Assembly: GCA_003451645.1 (NCBI GenBank)
Contig: DMER01000182.1
Span: 1 to 5,582 of the forward strand
DNA from: Alphaproteobacteria bacterium
Lineage (GTDB): Bacteria; Pseudomonadota; Alphaproteobacteria; Micropepsales; Micropepsaceae
Direction: 5' to 3'
DNA length: 5,582 bases
Shown here: positions 5,582-5,582 of the stretch, piece by piece
Numbering within the stretch: the first letter of the stretch is position 1
Layout: the number at the start of each line of letters is the position of its first letter
Program-made: the position numbers and the translations under genes
The notes under the pieces: generated by a model
Told to the model about the DNA's origin: nothing
Seen by the model: the letters and a program-made list of their open reading frames with translations, nothing else
The model's database searches: none

Positions 5582-5582
5582 A

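Overview
The window looks like chromosomal DNA of an alphaproteobacterium. Most genes are G+C-rich (for example 41 of 60 bases at 1441-1500). The housekeeping proteins (succinate-semialdehyde dehydrogenase tail, GST, PurB, ChrA) resemble alphaproteobacterial versions, judged by recognition and not by a search. No RNA genes, CRISPR arrays, insertion sequences or phage genes were seen, and no gene-free stretch exceeds 300 bases.

Layout. At 1-96 is the last 31 codons of a GabD-like succinate-semialdehyde dehydrogenase (+). Convergent with it is a strikingly A+T-rich gene (110-1057, -) encoding an N-terminal TIR domain with the expected catalytic glutamate and about four C-terminal membrane helices; it is the best candidate here for an acquired defence-type gene. 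Divergent from it is a GST-family gene (1183-1818, +) whose stop codon overlaps the start of a 61-codon unknown gene (1815-2000, +). That small gene collides tail-to-tail with a two-gene type II toxin-antitoxin operon on the minus strand: a RelE/HigB-like toxin (2256-2600) followed, with an ATGA overlap, by an XRE-type antitoxin (1975-2259). Then come purB (2655-3989, +), chrA (4031-5392, +) and a 60-residue membrane protein (5389-5571, -) whose stop codon overlaps that of chrA.

The most interesting regulatory structure is the 54-bp gap between the toxin gene and purB. A near-perfect 23-bp inverted repeat (2606-2628) lies between the -35 and -10 of a good leftward promoter for the toxin and exactly covers a rightward TATAAT in front of purB. 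It is the obvious autoregulatory operator for the antitoxin and could also link purB expression to the toxin-antitoxin module. The leftward promoter would start transcription at about the toxin's ATG, predicting a leaderless or nearly leaderless toxin mRNA.

Overall, core metabolism (GABA/succinate semialdehyde, purine synthesis) and a detoxification or ion transport function (GST, ChrA) are interrupted by two probable accessory modules, TIR and toxin-antitoxin. I did not find a multi-gene system that I could call new. The TIR-membrane protein stands alone, with no recognisable partner gene in the window.
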